Positions 1 through 6,134 of a stretch of DNA of 6,525 nucleotides are shown here, piece by piece. The notes under the pieces were generated by a model. The model worked only from the letters and a program-made list of their open reading frames with translations. It searched no databases and was not told the origin of the DNA. The position numbers and the translations under genes were made by a program. The DNA is taken from contig JAGKSZ010000294.1 in the NCBI GenBank assembly GCA_018991295.1, forward strand, positions 1 to 6,525. The letters are read 5' to 3'. Each line of letters starts with the position of its first letter. Positions within the stretch are counted from its first letter, which is position 1. This DNA comes from Porphyrobacter sp. (GTDB lineage Bacteria > Pseudomonadota > Alphaproteobacteria > Sphingomonadales > Sphingomonadaceae).

Positions 1-135
1 CCCCCCCCCCCGCCCCCACCCCCGATGCCTGGGCGCCCCCCCCCCCCCGCCCCCGCCCCCCCCGGAGGTGCCGCGGCCCGACAGGAGGGGGCCGCCCCCG
101 CCCGCCCCCCCGCCCCCCGGTGCCCCCCCGCGCCC
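1..135. repeat. Extreme poly-C / proline-codon low-complexity tract
   Basis: The plus strand is almost all C, with runs of 11 (1-11), 5 (13-17), 5 (19-23), 13 (36-48), 5 (50-54) and 8 (56-63), and more C runs of 5 to 7 up to about 130. It encodes the proline-rich linker of the TonB-family protein. The complementary strand therefore has many closely spaced G runs of the G-quadruplex type. Homopolymers of this length are prone to slippage in the cell and to indel errors in sequencing. Confidence 0.85.
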
Positions 136-562
136 GCCGATCACGCCGATTGATCTGGGGCTTGGCAAGCCGATCGATATCCCGCCCGGCGTGGGCGATG
201 GCGCAGGGATTGGCACGCCGGTCGATGTTGGCATCCCCGGCCCTGCGCCCAGCGCCTCGCCCTTCGATCCGGTGGGTGCGCGGCCCCGGGGCAATCAGGG
301 CAAGTGGGTGACCAATGATGATTACCGCCCACGCTGGATCATGGAGGAGCTGTCGGGCACGGCGCGCTTTACGCTCAGCATTGATGCGCGCGGGCAGGTG
401 ACAGGTTGCACCATCACCCGGTCGACCGGCCACGCCCCGCTCGATGGCGCGACCTGCGCCCTCGTCAGCAAGCGCGCCCGCTTCGATGCGGCGCGCGATG
501 GCAATGGCAAGCCGGTGGCGGGCAGCTACGCCGGCAGCGTGACCTGGCAGATCCCGCGCTGA
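2..562 (+). CDS. TonB-family protein, C-terminal part (5' partial)
   Basis: The C-terminal portion (about nt 298-559) reads like a TonB C-terminal domain. It has a Y-x-P-R motif at nt 323-334, then SGTARFTLSIDARGQVTGC, TRSTGHAPLD, a second cysteine and a closing SVTWQIPR. TonB carries proton-motive energy from ExbB/ExbD across the periplasm to outer-membrane receptors. This domain touches the receptor's TonB box, and the proline-rich stretch before it (roughly nt 2-160) would span the periplasm. The frame is open to the window edge and no N-terminal membrane anchor is visible, so the gene is probably cut at its 5' end. A GTG at 68 could serve as start, but its GGAGG overlaps it with no spacing and the protein would have no anchor. 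The two cysteines (nt 407-409, 455-457) flank the domain's helix and could form a disulfide; this is inference. The frame upstream of about nt 50 is uncertain because of C homopolymers. It could also be a TonB-like paralogue rather than the main TonB. Confidence 0.8.
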   Translation, partial: PPPRPHPRCLGAPPPPPPPPPEVPRPDRRGPPPPAPPPPGAPPRPPITPIDLGLGKPIDIPPGVGDGAGIGTPVDVGIPGPAPSASPFDPVGARPRGNQGKWVTNDDYRPRWIMEELSGTARFTLSIDARGQVTGCTITRSTGHAPLDGATCALVSKRARFDAARDGNGKPVAGSYAGSVTWQIPR

Positions 563-568
563 TCCTTC

Positions 569-606
569 GCCGCCGGGGAGGGTCCCCCCTAACCCTCTCC
601 GGCGGC
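569..606. terminator. Hairpin between convergent genes, probable bidirectional terminator
   Basis: Arms 569-583 and 592-606 form a 15-bp stem with one G-U wobble (577/598) around an 8-nt loop. The stem starts 7 nt after the TonB-family stop codon. Its right arm encodes the last five codons of the opposite gene, whose TAG stop lies in the loop (589-591). On the plus strand a modest pyrimidine run with three T's (607-612) follows. On the minus strand no T tract follows, so termination in that direction is less certain. Confidence 0.6.
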
Positions 607-804
607 CTCTTTCAGCTGATCGACCGGGGCCTTCCCGTCGGCAGACGGCAGGGTCCACAGCAGCACATTGATCACCGCGATCACTGCCAGCAGCACCATC
701 AGCGCGGGGTTCTTGGCGTCACCCGTGCGGCGCCACAGGGCAAAGGCCCCCGCCACCAGTGCGATTGCTGCCAGCATCACGATCGAGAGCACGATATCCA
801 TCAT
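589..804 (-). CDS. Small two-helix inner-membrane protein, unknown function
   Basis: This 71-residue protein is not one I recognise. It begins MMDIVLSIVMLAAIALVAGAF, a hydrophobic helix (residues about 3-22). A short polar, positively charged loop WRRTGDAKNP follows (about 24-33), then a second hydrophobic helix (about 34-53) ending LLWTLP, and an acidic tail PVDQLKEAAGEG. The arginines in the loop favour a hairpin topology with both termini in the periplasm, by the positive-inside rule. The frame extends upstream to 867, but the extra 21 residues are polar with no membrane character. The tandem ATG at 804/801 directly before the first helix is therefore preferred, although the ribosome-binding site is weak. 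It faces the TonB-family gene and shares the hairpin at its 3' end with it. It is divergent from the DUF885 gene, with 74 nt between starts. The strong helix pattern supports a real gene; its function is open. Confidence 0.7.
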   Translation of the reverse strand: MMDIVLSIVMLAAIALVAGAFALWRRTGDAKNPALMVLLAVIAVINVLLWTLPSADGKAPVDQLKEAAGEG

Positions 805-841
805 GGCTGTGGCTCTAGCGCGCCCGGCCCGCCCGGTGCAA

Positions 842-878
842 TTGACTTGGGGCATGGGCGCAGCCAAACCTTGCCGCC
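842..878 (+). promoter_or_regulatory. Possible promoter region for the DUF885 gene
   Basis: TTGACT at 842-847 matches a sigma-70 -35 element in 5 of 6 positions, but the hexamer 17 nt downstream (865-870, CAAACC) is a poor -10. The 805-878 spacer must carry start signals for both divergent genes. No clear Shine-Dalgarno precedes the ATG at 879, so this gene may have a short leader or rely on SD-independent initiation. This is a weak call. Confidence 0.25.
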
Positions 879-2735
879 ATGAGAGAGAGCACCACCCAGA
901 TCACCCGCCGCCAGACCCTTTCGGGGATGGCCAGCGTCTCCACCCTTGCCATGCTGCCGGCCTGCGCTGCGACGAGCGCCGCGCCCGCGCCCGCCAGCGC
1001 CAGCACTTCGCTGGCAGGGCTCGCGCCCGATGCGGCGCTTGACCGGGTGGCCTATGCCATGCTCGCCCACGAACCGGGCCGCGCCACCGGGCTTGGCGTC
1101 GATGTGGGCGAATATGCCGCATGGCGATCGACCTTCGGCACCGGGGGCGAGGAAGGCCGCGAGGCCTATGCCGCGACGCTCAAGGAACTGGTGCGCGAGG
1201 TAAAGGCCTATCCCAAGGCGGGCCTCACCAGCGATCAGCAGATCGGCTTCGAAGTGGTCGAGACTGCCTTCACCAGCGCATTGGAAGGCATGGCCCAGCC
1301 CTATGGTGATGTCGCCGTGGGCAGCTGGCGCAACGCGCCTTACGTGGTGATCCAGAATGTCGGCGGCTATATCGACATGCCGCGCTTCTTCGGCTCGGGC
1401 CAGCCCCTGAAGACGCCCGAGGATATCGGCCCCTACATGGCCCGCCTTGCCGAGGTGCCCGCCCTGCTCGATGGCGAGCTTGAGCGCATCCGCAAGGCAC
1501 GCGGGCAAGGGGTGGTGCCGCCCGCCTTCCTCATTGACAAGGCCATCGCGCAGATGGAAGCGAGCATTGCCGCAGCGGGCGAAAGCTATGCCGGGCCGCT
1601 GTCCGAAAGCGGCATCGCCGGGGCCGATACTGCCGCCGCCCAAGCCACCCGGATCGCCGCCAGCGGGATTGTCCCCGCGCTCGAACGCCAGCTGGCCGAG
1701 CTCAAGGTCCAGCGCGCCGCCGCCAAGGACAATGCCGGGATGTGGGCCCAGCCCGGCGGCGAGCAATATTACGACTGGGCGATCCGCGCTTCGACCACCA
1801 CGAAGATGACGCCCGACGAGATCCACCAGCAGGGCCTTGACGAGCTGAAATCGCTCCACGCCCGCATGGACCCGATCCTGCGCGAGATCGGCTACACCCA
1901 GGGCAGCGTCGGGGAACGGATGCGCGCCCTGTCCGCCGATCCGCGCTACCAGTTTGCCGAGGGCGATCCGGGCCGCAAGGAAATCTTCGCCTTCATCGAA
2001 GACCGCCTCAAGTGGATCAAATCCCAGATGCCCCGCGCCTTCAACACGCTGGTCGATCCGCCGCTCGAAGTGCGCCGCCTGCCGCTGACCGAAGAACCGG
2101 GCGCGCCGGGGGCCTATGGCGGGGCGGGCAGCAAGGATGGCAGCATTCCGGGCCGGTTCTGGATCAACCTGCGCACCACCGATCTGCACCGCAAGTATGA
2201 TCTGGCCGATCTCACCTTCCACGAAAGCATCCCCGGCCACGTGTGGGAGGGCGAATTTTCGAACCGCCTGCCGCTGATCCGCTCGATCCTTGCCTTCAAC
2301 GCCTTTTCCGAAGGCTGGGCGCTTTATGGCGAACAGCTGGCCGATGAACTGGGCGCCTATGACGAGTTCAAGGTCGGGCGGCTGGGCTATCTGCAAAGCC
2401 TCGCCTTCCGCGCCTGCCGGTTGGTGGTGGATACGGGCCTGCACCACAAACGCTGGAGCCGCGAGCAGGGGCGGCAGTTCTTCGTTCAGGAGAACGGCTC
2501 GAAGGTCGAGGAAGTGGCCAGCGAGGTCGATCGCTATTGCAGCTGGCCGGGTCAGGCCTGCGGTTACAAGATCGGCCACAGCGAAATCGTGCGCCAGCGC
2601 GCCCGTGCGCAGAGCGAACTGGGCGGCAAGTATGATTTCAAGGCCTTCAACACCGCCGTGGTGCTGGGCGGCAATGCACCGCTTTCGGTAATGGCGAACA
2701 CGGTCAGCCGCTACATCGCCGGGGCGCGGACCTAG
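879..2735 (+). CDS. DUF885 family zinc-peptidase-like protein, Tat/lipoprotein leader
   Basis: This 618-residue protein belongs to the DUF885 family, whose members are predicted zinc metallopeptidases with mostly unproven substrates. Visible family marks are H448-E-S-I-P-G-H454 (the HExxPGH zinc site) and S477-E-G-W-A-L-Y-G-E485, which supplies a likely third ligand. The family blocks R514-L-V-V-D-T-G-L-H522 and S555-W-P-G-Q-A-C-G-Y-K-I-G566 follow. The N-terminus has T9-R-R-Q-T-L14, close to a twin-arginine motif, then a short hydrophobic stretch and L-P-A-C29. An Ala/Pro/Ser linker follows, so a Tat-exported, lipid-anchored protein is plausible. Proline at lipobox position -2 is atypical. 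The ATG at 879 is chosen because the RR motif lies before the next internal ATG at 927. The length is normal for the family and no break is seen. The next gene starts 78 nt downstream. The family call is firm; peptidase activity and lipidation are inferred. Confidence 0.92.
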   Translation: MRESTTQITRRQTLSGMASVSTLAMLPACAATSAAPAPASASTSLAGLAPDAALDRVAYAMLAHEPGRATGLGVDVGEYAAWRSTFGTGGEEGREAYAATLKELVREVKAYPKAGLTSDQQIGFEVVETAFTSALEGMAQPYGDVAVGSWRNAPYVVIQNVGGYIDMPRFFGSGQPLKTPEDIGPYMARLAEVPALLDGELERIRKARGQGVVPPAFLIDKAIAQMEASIAAAGESYAGPLSESGIAGADTAAAQATRIAASGIVPALERQLAELKVQRAAAKDNAGMWAQPGGEQYYDWAIRASTTTKMTPDEIHQQGLDELKSLHARMDPILREIGYTQGSVGERMRALSADPRYQFAEGDPGRKEIFAFIEDRLKWIKSQMPRAFNTLVDPPLEVRRLPLTEEPGAPGAYGGAGSKDGSIPGRFWINLRTTDLHRKYDLADLTFHESIPGHVWEGEFSNRLPLIRSILAFNAFSEGWALYGEQLADELGAYDEFKVGRLGYLQSLAFRACRLVVDTGLHHKRWSREQGRQFFVQENGSKVEEVASEVDRYCSWPGQACGYKIGHSEIVRQRARAQSELGGKYDFKAFNTAVVLGGNAPLSVMANTVSRYIAGART

Positions 2736-2771
2736 CCGGGGGACGGCGTCGCCGGATTGCGGACTTGTGCC

Positions 2772-2812
2772 CCTGCCTCCATCCTGCAACCTTCGGCGGC
2801 GCAGGAGGCAGG
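2772..2812 (+). promoter_or_regulatory. Inverted repeat sequestering the Shine-Dalgarno of the next gene
   Basis: CCTGCCTCC (2772-2780) is the exact reverse complement of GGAGGCAGG (2804-2812), giving a 9-bp perfect stem with a 23-nt loop. The right arm contains most of the AGGAGG ribosome-binding site (2803-2808) of the gene starting at 2814. A competing 5-bp pairing, CCTGC (2783-2787) with GCAGG (2801-2805), would also cover part of that site. If folded, the RNA would restrict ribosome access. The sequence shows the pairing; regulation is inferred. Confidence 0.45.
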
Positions 2813-2813
2813 C

Positions 2814-4439
2814 ATGGAAACACTCGGACAAGACCTTGAAACCATGCGCCGCGTGCCGCTGGCCGAGGCCCATGTCGATGCGATCTGCGCCATCGGGGGC
2901 GAAAAGTTCTATCCCGCCGGCACCATCGTCATGGACATTGGCGAGCCGCTCGATCGGTTTGTCTATGTGCTCGAAGGCGAGGTTGAGGTGGTCAACCCCT
3001 ACACGGATGAACGGATGTTCGATTCCGCGCTCGGCCCGACGCAGTTCATGGGCGAGATCGGCTTTCTGAACGGCGCTACCAATTACCTCAGGATGCGCGC
3101 GGCCACCGACACCCGCGTGATCGAGGCCCCGCGTCAGGGCGTGCTCGATCTGATGAGCCGCATTCCGGAACTGTCCGACCACCTCATCACCGTGTTCGCC
3201 GCGCGCCGCCGCAAGCAGTTCGAACTGCGCAACAGCGCGGTCAAGGTGATCGGCGCAGACCGCGATGCCAAGGTGCAGGCGGTCGAACGCTTCCTGTCGA
3301 GGAACCGCATCCCGTTCCAGTCCTATGACCTTGATGGCGCCGATCCCGAAACGGTGCAGGTGTGCCAGCTGATCCGGCACGAACCGGCGGTGATCCTCGG
3401 CGTCGATACCCGGCTGGACGACCCGACCCCGCGCAAGGTGGCGCAATATCTGGGCCTCGACCTCGATATCTGTGCGCGCCGCACTTATGACCTCGTGATC
3501 GTCGGCGGGGGGCCTGCGGGCGTGGCGGCGGCGGTCTATGCCGGGTCCGAAGGGATCGAAGCGCTGGTGATCGAGGATACCGCCGTGGGCGGGCAGGCCG
3601 GCACATCGAGCCGGATCGAGAATTACATGGGCTTTCCCACCGGCATTTCCGGCACGGATCTGACCTGGCGGGGCCAGGTGCAGGCGATGAAGTTCGGCAC
3701 GCGCTTTGTCATGCCGCGCCGGGTGGAAGCGATGACGCGCCGCGATGACGGGGCCTATTGCCTGACGCTTGATGATGGGGACGAATTGTGCGCCCGCACC
3801 GTGCTGGTGGCGACGGGGGTGCAATATCGCCGCCTGCCGCTGGAGAACCTTGAGGCGCTGGAAGGCGCAGGCGTGTTCTATTCGGCCACCGAAATGGAAG
3901 CGCGCTTTTGTGCCCGCACCCAAGCGGTGGTGATCGGCGGGGGCAATTCGGCGGGCCAAGCGGCGATGTTCCTCAGCCGTGCGGCAGCGCACGTGCATCT
4001 GGTGGTGCGTTCGGGCAGTCTGGCCGCTTCGATGTCGAGCTATCTGATGCAGCGGCTGGAGGCCGATCCGCGTGTCACCATCCACTATCACGCCGAAGTC
4101 ACCGCATTGCACGGCGAGGCTTGGCTGGAGGGGCTGACGCTGAAGACGGGCGATACCGAACGCCGCATCGATACCCGCGCCCTGTTCATCATGATCGGGG
4201 CCGCGCCCAATACCGATTGGCTTTCGGGCGTTGCGGCTACGGATGCCAAGGGCTTCGTGCTGACCGGCGCTGCCGCCGGACAGGCCGATGATTACGCCAC
4301 CACCGCGCCCGGCGTGTTCGCGGTGGGCGATGTTCGCGCAGGTTCCGTGAAGCGCGTGGCAAGCGCGGTGGGCGAGGGATCGGTGGTGGTCAGCCGCATC
4401 TGGCAATATCTGGACGATCTGGCGCATTCTGCGGATTGA
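2814..4439 (+). CDS. Cyclic-nucleotide-binding domain fused to thioredoxin-reductase-like FAD oxidoreductase
   Basis: This 541-residue three-part protein is probably cytoplasmic. Residues about 15-130 form a CNB-type sensor, with R48-F-V-Y-V-L-E-G-E56 and F78-M-G-E-I-G-F-L-N86 followed by R95-A-A-T. Residues about 150-218 (V-x-A-V-E-R-F-L, then Q-Y-L-G-L) resemble a thioredoxin-fold linker domain. The rest is a two-dinucleotide-domain flavoprotein: FAD motif G231-G-G-P-A-G236, G-G-Q-A-G and I-E-N-Y-M-G-F-P, NAD(P)H motif G375-G-G-N-S-A-G381, and FAD-closing G500-V-F-A-V-G-D506. In true low-Mr thioredoxin reductases a CxxC sits just before the NAD(P)H motif. Here that stretch is G-V-F-Y-S-A-T-E-M-E-A-R-F-C366, and no CxxC occurs anywhere in the protein. 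Thioredoxin reduction by the usual mechanism is therefore unlikely, and C366 is the only nearby thiol. The ATG at 2814 follows AGGAGG by 5 nt; an in-frame TTG at 2757 lacks such a site. The peptidase-like gene follows after 105 nt. Confidence 0.9.
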   Translation: METLGQDLETMRRVPLAEAHVDAICAIGGEKFYPAGTIVMDIGEPLDRFVYVLEGEVEVVNPYTDERMFDSALGPTQFMGEIGFLNGATNYLRMRAATDTRVIEAPRQGVLDLMSRIPELSDHLITVFAARRRKQFELRNSAVKVIGADRDAKVQAVERFLSRNRIPFQSYDLDGADPETVQVCQLIRHEPAVILGVDTRLDDPTPRKVAQYLGLDLDICARRTYDLVIVGGGPAGVAAAVYAGSEGIEALVIEDTAVGGQAGTSSRIENYMGFPTGISGTDLTWRGQVQAMKFGTRFVMPRRVEAMTRRDDGAYCLTLDDGDELCARTVLVATGVQYRRLPLENLEALEGAGVFYSATEMEARFCARTQAVVIGGGNSAGQAAMFLSRAAAHVHLVVRSGSLAASMSSYLMQRLEADPRVTIHYHAEVTALHGEAWLEGLTLKTGDTERRIDTRALFIMIGAAPNTDWLSGVAATDAKGFVLTGAAAGQADDYATTAPGVFAVGDVRAGSVKRVASAVGEGSVVVSRIWQYLDDLAHSAD

Positions 4440-4507
4440 TCAGCGCGGGCCTCGGCGCAAACCTCTGGCATTGCCTGCAAAATCGGTTAATCTGGACAAG
4501 CTGCCTG

Positions 4508-4522
4508 CGCATCGCAGATGCG
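4508..4522 (+). other. Short hairpin in the spacer before the HExxH/TPR gene
   Basis: CGCATC (4508-4513) and GATGCG (4517-4522) form a perfect 6-bp stem with a 3-nt loop. It lies in the 105-nt spacer between the oxidoreductase stop and the next start, and ends 8 nt before that gene's Shine-Dalgarno. No T run follows, so intrinsic termination is unlikely. It may be a leader structure or chance. Confidence 0.25.
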
Positions 4523-4544
4523 GGCGGTGAAGGGGGAACCTGCC

Positions 4545-6110
4545 ATGATCCGTGCGCTGCGCCACCTGTGCTTCGCCTTTATCGCGCTCATCGGCCTTGC
4601 CGTGCCCGCCGCTGCCGAATGGCACCGCGCCGATAGCGAGCACTTCGTGATCTATTCCGACAGTTCGGCGGTCGACATTCGCGAATTTTCGCAGCGGCTT
4701 GAACGCTATCACGTCGCCATGACCCGCCTGACCGGCTTCACCCCGCCCCCGCCCAGCCCTTCGAACAGGGTGACGGTCTATGCCGTGGGCAGCGAGCGGA
4801 CGCTCAAGAAGCTGTACGGCAACACCAATTCCAGCGTGGCGGGCTTTTACATCCCGCGTGCCGGGGGATCGGTCGCCTTTGTGCCCAATGTGCGGATGCG
4901 CGGGAGCGAGACCGATTTCACCATGATCGTATTGCTGCACGAATATGCGCACCACTTCACGATTGCGGCCAACCCCTATCCCATGCCGCGCTGGATGACC
5001 GAAGGCATGGCAGAATTCTTCGCCGCCGCGAAATTCTCGCCCGATGGCGGCATGGATATCGGCCTGCCTGCCAATCATCGCAGCGGCGAATTGAACTACG
5101 CCGATAAGCTCGCGATCCGCGAGCTGCTCGATTACGATCGCTATGCCGCCGGGCGCAACCGTTCGGACGCGTTCTATGGTCAGTCGTGGCTGTTGTTCCA
5201 CTACCTGTTCTTCAACCCCGAGCGTGGGCGGCAATACAGCGATTACGTGACCCGTTTCCTGCGCGGGGCTCCCAGCATTGAGGCGGCCGAGGCGGCCTTT
5301 GGCGATCTCGACAAGCTGGAGGCCGAGCTGAAGAATTACCAGCGGACCCGCCGCATTCCGGCCAAGCGTTTCACGGCTGATCTGCTCCCCATCGGACCGG
5401 TGACGGTAACGCCGCTTTCAGAAGGGATGGCGGCGATGATGGACGTGGTGCTGCAATCGCGGCGCGGGGTCTCGCGCGAGCAGGCGCAGGCCATCCTGCC
5501 CGAAGCCCGCGCCATTGCTGCGCGCTTTCCAGAGGATGCAGGCGTGCTGACCGCGCTGGCCGAGGCCGAGTATGACGCCGGCAATGATGCCGAGGCGATT
5601 GCCGCAGCCGACCGCGCCATCGCCCGCGATTCCGGGGCGCTCAATGCCTATGTGCAGAAAGGCTACGCCCTGTTCCGCATCGCCGAGAAAGCCGACGACA
5701 AGGACGCTGCCGTGATTGCGGCCATGAAGCCTTTCGAGGCGCTCAACGCCATCGAGGCCGATCATCCGATGCCGCTGATGTATTACTATCGCAGCTTCGT
5801 TGGCCGGGGGCGCGCGCCCGATGATACCGCCCGCGCAGCACTGCGCCGCGCATCGGAGCTGGCGCCCTTCGATCAGGAATTGCGGCTCAGCCTTGCCATG
5901 ATGCAGATCGGCGACCGCAAGCATTCCGAAGCAAAACGCACCCTCGCGCCGCTCGCCGCCGATCCGCATGGCAGCGGCAGGGCGCGCCGGGCGCGGGAGC
6001 TGATGACGCTCCTCGATCAGACGCCCGATGGCACCCGGCTGGATACTGCCGCACTGAAGGAGAAGATGTCCGCGGCGGAGAACGCAAAGGACGAGGACGA
6101 CCCCTCCTGA
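4545..6110 (+). CDS. Secreted HExxH metallopeptidase-like protein with C-terminal TPR-type repeats
   Basis: This is a 521-residue protein. The N-terminus M-I-R-A-L-R-H is followed by a hydrophobic stretch (about 8-20) and V-P-A-A-A24 before E25-W, a standard Sec signal peptide. The mature protein should be periplasmic or outside the cell. A gluzincin-type site follows: H132-E-Y-A-H136-H, then W150-M-T-E153-G-M-A-E157. E133 would be the catalytic base, H132 and H136 zinc ligands, and E153 (or E157) the third ligand. The pattern resembles peptidase MA-like domains. From about residue 330 there are alanine-rich helical pairs such as ALAEAEYDAGNDAEAIAAAD, typical of tetratricopeptide repeats for protein binding, and an acidic tail ends the protein. 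The ATG at 4545 is chosen because AGGGGG (4531-4536) stands 8 nt before it and the signal peptide starts there; an in-frame ATG at 4518 adds nine residues before the leader. The substrate is unknown. I do not recognise a named gene. Confidence 0.85.
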   Translation: MIRALRHLCFAFIALIGLAVPAAAEWHRADSEHFVIYSDSSAVDIREFSQRLERYHVAMTRLTGFTPPPPSPSNRVTVYAVGSERTLKKLYGNTNSSVAGFYIPRAGGSVAFVPNVRMRGSETDFTMIVLLHEYAHHFTIAANPYPMPRWMTEGMAEFFAAAKFSPDGGMDIGLPANHRSGELNYADKLAIRELLDYDRYAAGRNRSDAFYGQSWLLFHYLFFNPERGRQYSDYVTRFLRGAPSIEAAEAAFGDLDKLEAELKNYQRTRRIPAKRFTADLLPIGPVTVTPLSEGMAAMMDVVLQSRRGVSREQAQAILPEARAIAARFPEDAGVLTALAEAEYDAGNDAEAIAAADRAIARDSGALNAYVQKGYALFRIAEKADDKDAAVIAAMKPFEALNAIEADHPMPLMYYYRSFVGRGRAPDDTARAALRRASELAPFDQELRLSLAMMQIGDRKHSEAKRTLAPLAADPHGSGRARRARELMTLLDQTPDGTRLDTAALKEKMSAAENAKDEDDPS

Positions 6111-6134
6111 TCGCCCGCCGCCGCAGCAGCAACC

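Noticed and set aside
805..867. N-terminal extension of the small membrane protein to the ATG at 867
   Set aside because: The extra 21 residues are polar and precede the first helix without purpose, and the region also serves as the divergent spacer.
406..882. A plus-strand open frame overlapping the TonB-family gene, the hairpin and the small membrane gene
   Set aside because: Its product is a His/Gln/Arg-rich shadow with no family features, and it crosses two better-supported genes.
2757..2813. Extended TTG start for the oxidoreductase
   Set aside because: The added 19 residues have no ribosome-binding site and no homology-like pattern, whereas the ATG at 2814 has AGGAGG at ideal spacing.
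801..4427. A 1208-codon open frame on the minus strand opposite the DUF885 and oxidoreductase genes
   Set aside because: Its codons are the exact reverse complements of the sense codons of both genes, which share one frame. Stops would need sense TTA, CTA or TCA codons, which this GC-rich genome avoids. The translation is His/Arg/Gly/Ala-rich with no recognisable domain, whereas the sense strand has clear family motifs.
4440..4544. Possible promoter (TTGCCT at 4471, TTAATC at 4487)
   Set aside because: The two elements are only 10 nt apart, and no alternative pair gives proper spacing with good matches.
4440..5234. A 264-codon minus-strand open frame opposite the HExxH/TPR gene (and a similar one at 5418-5969)
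   Set aside because: Both are codon-aligned shadows of the sense gene for the same reason. They have no convincing ribosome-binding site or domain.
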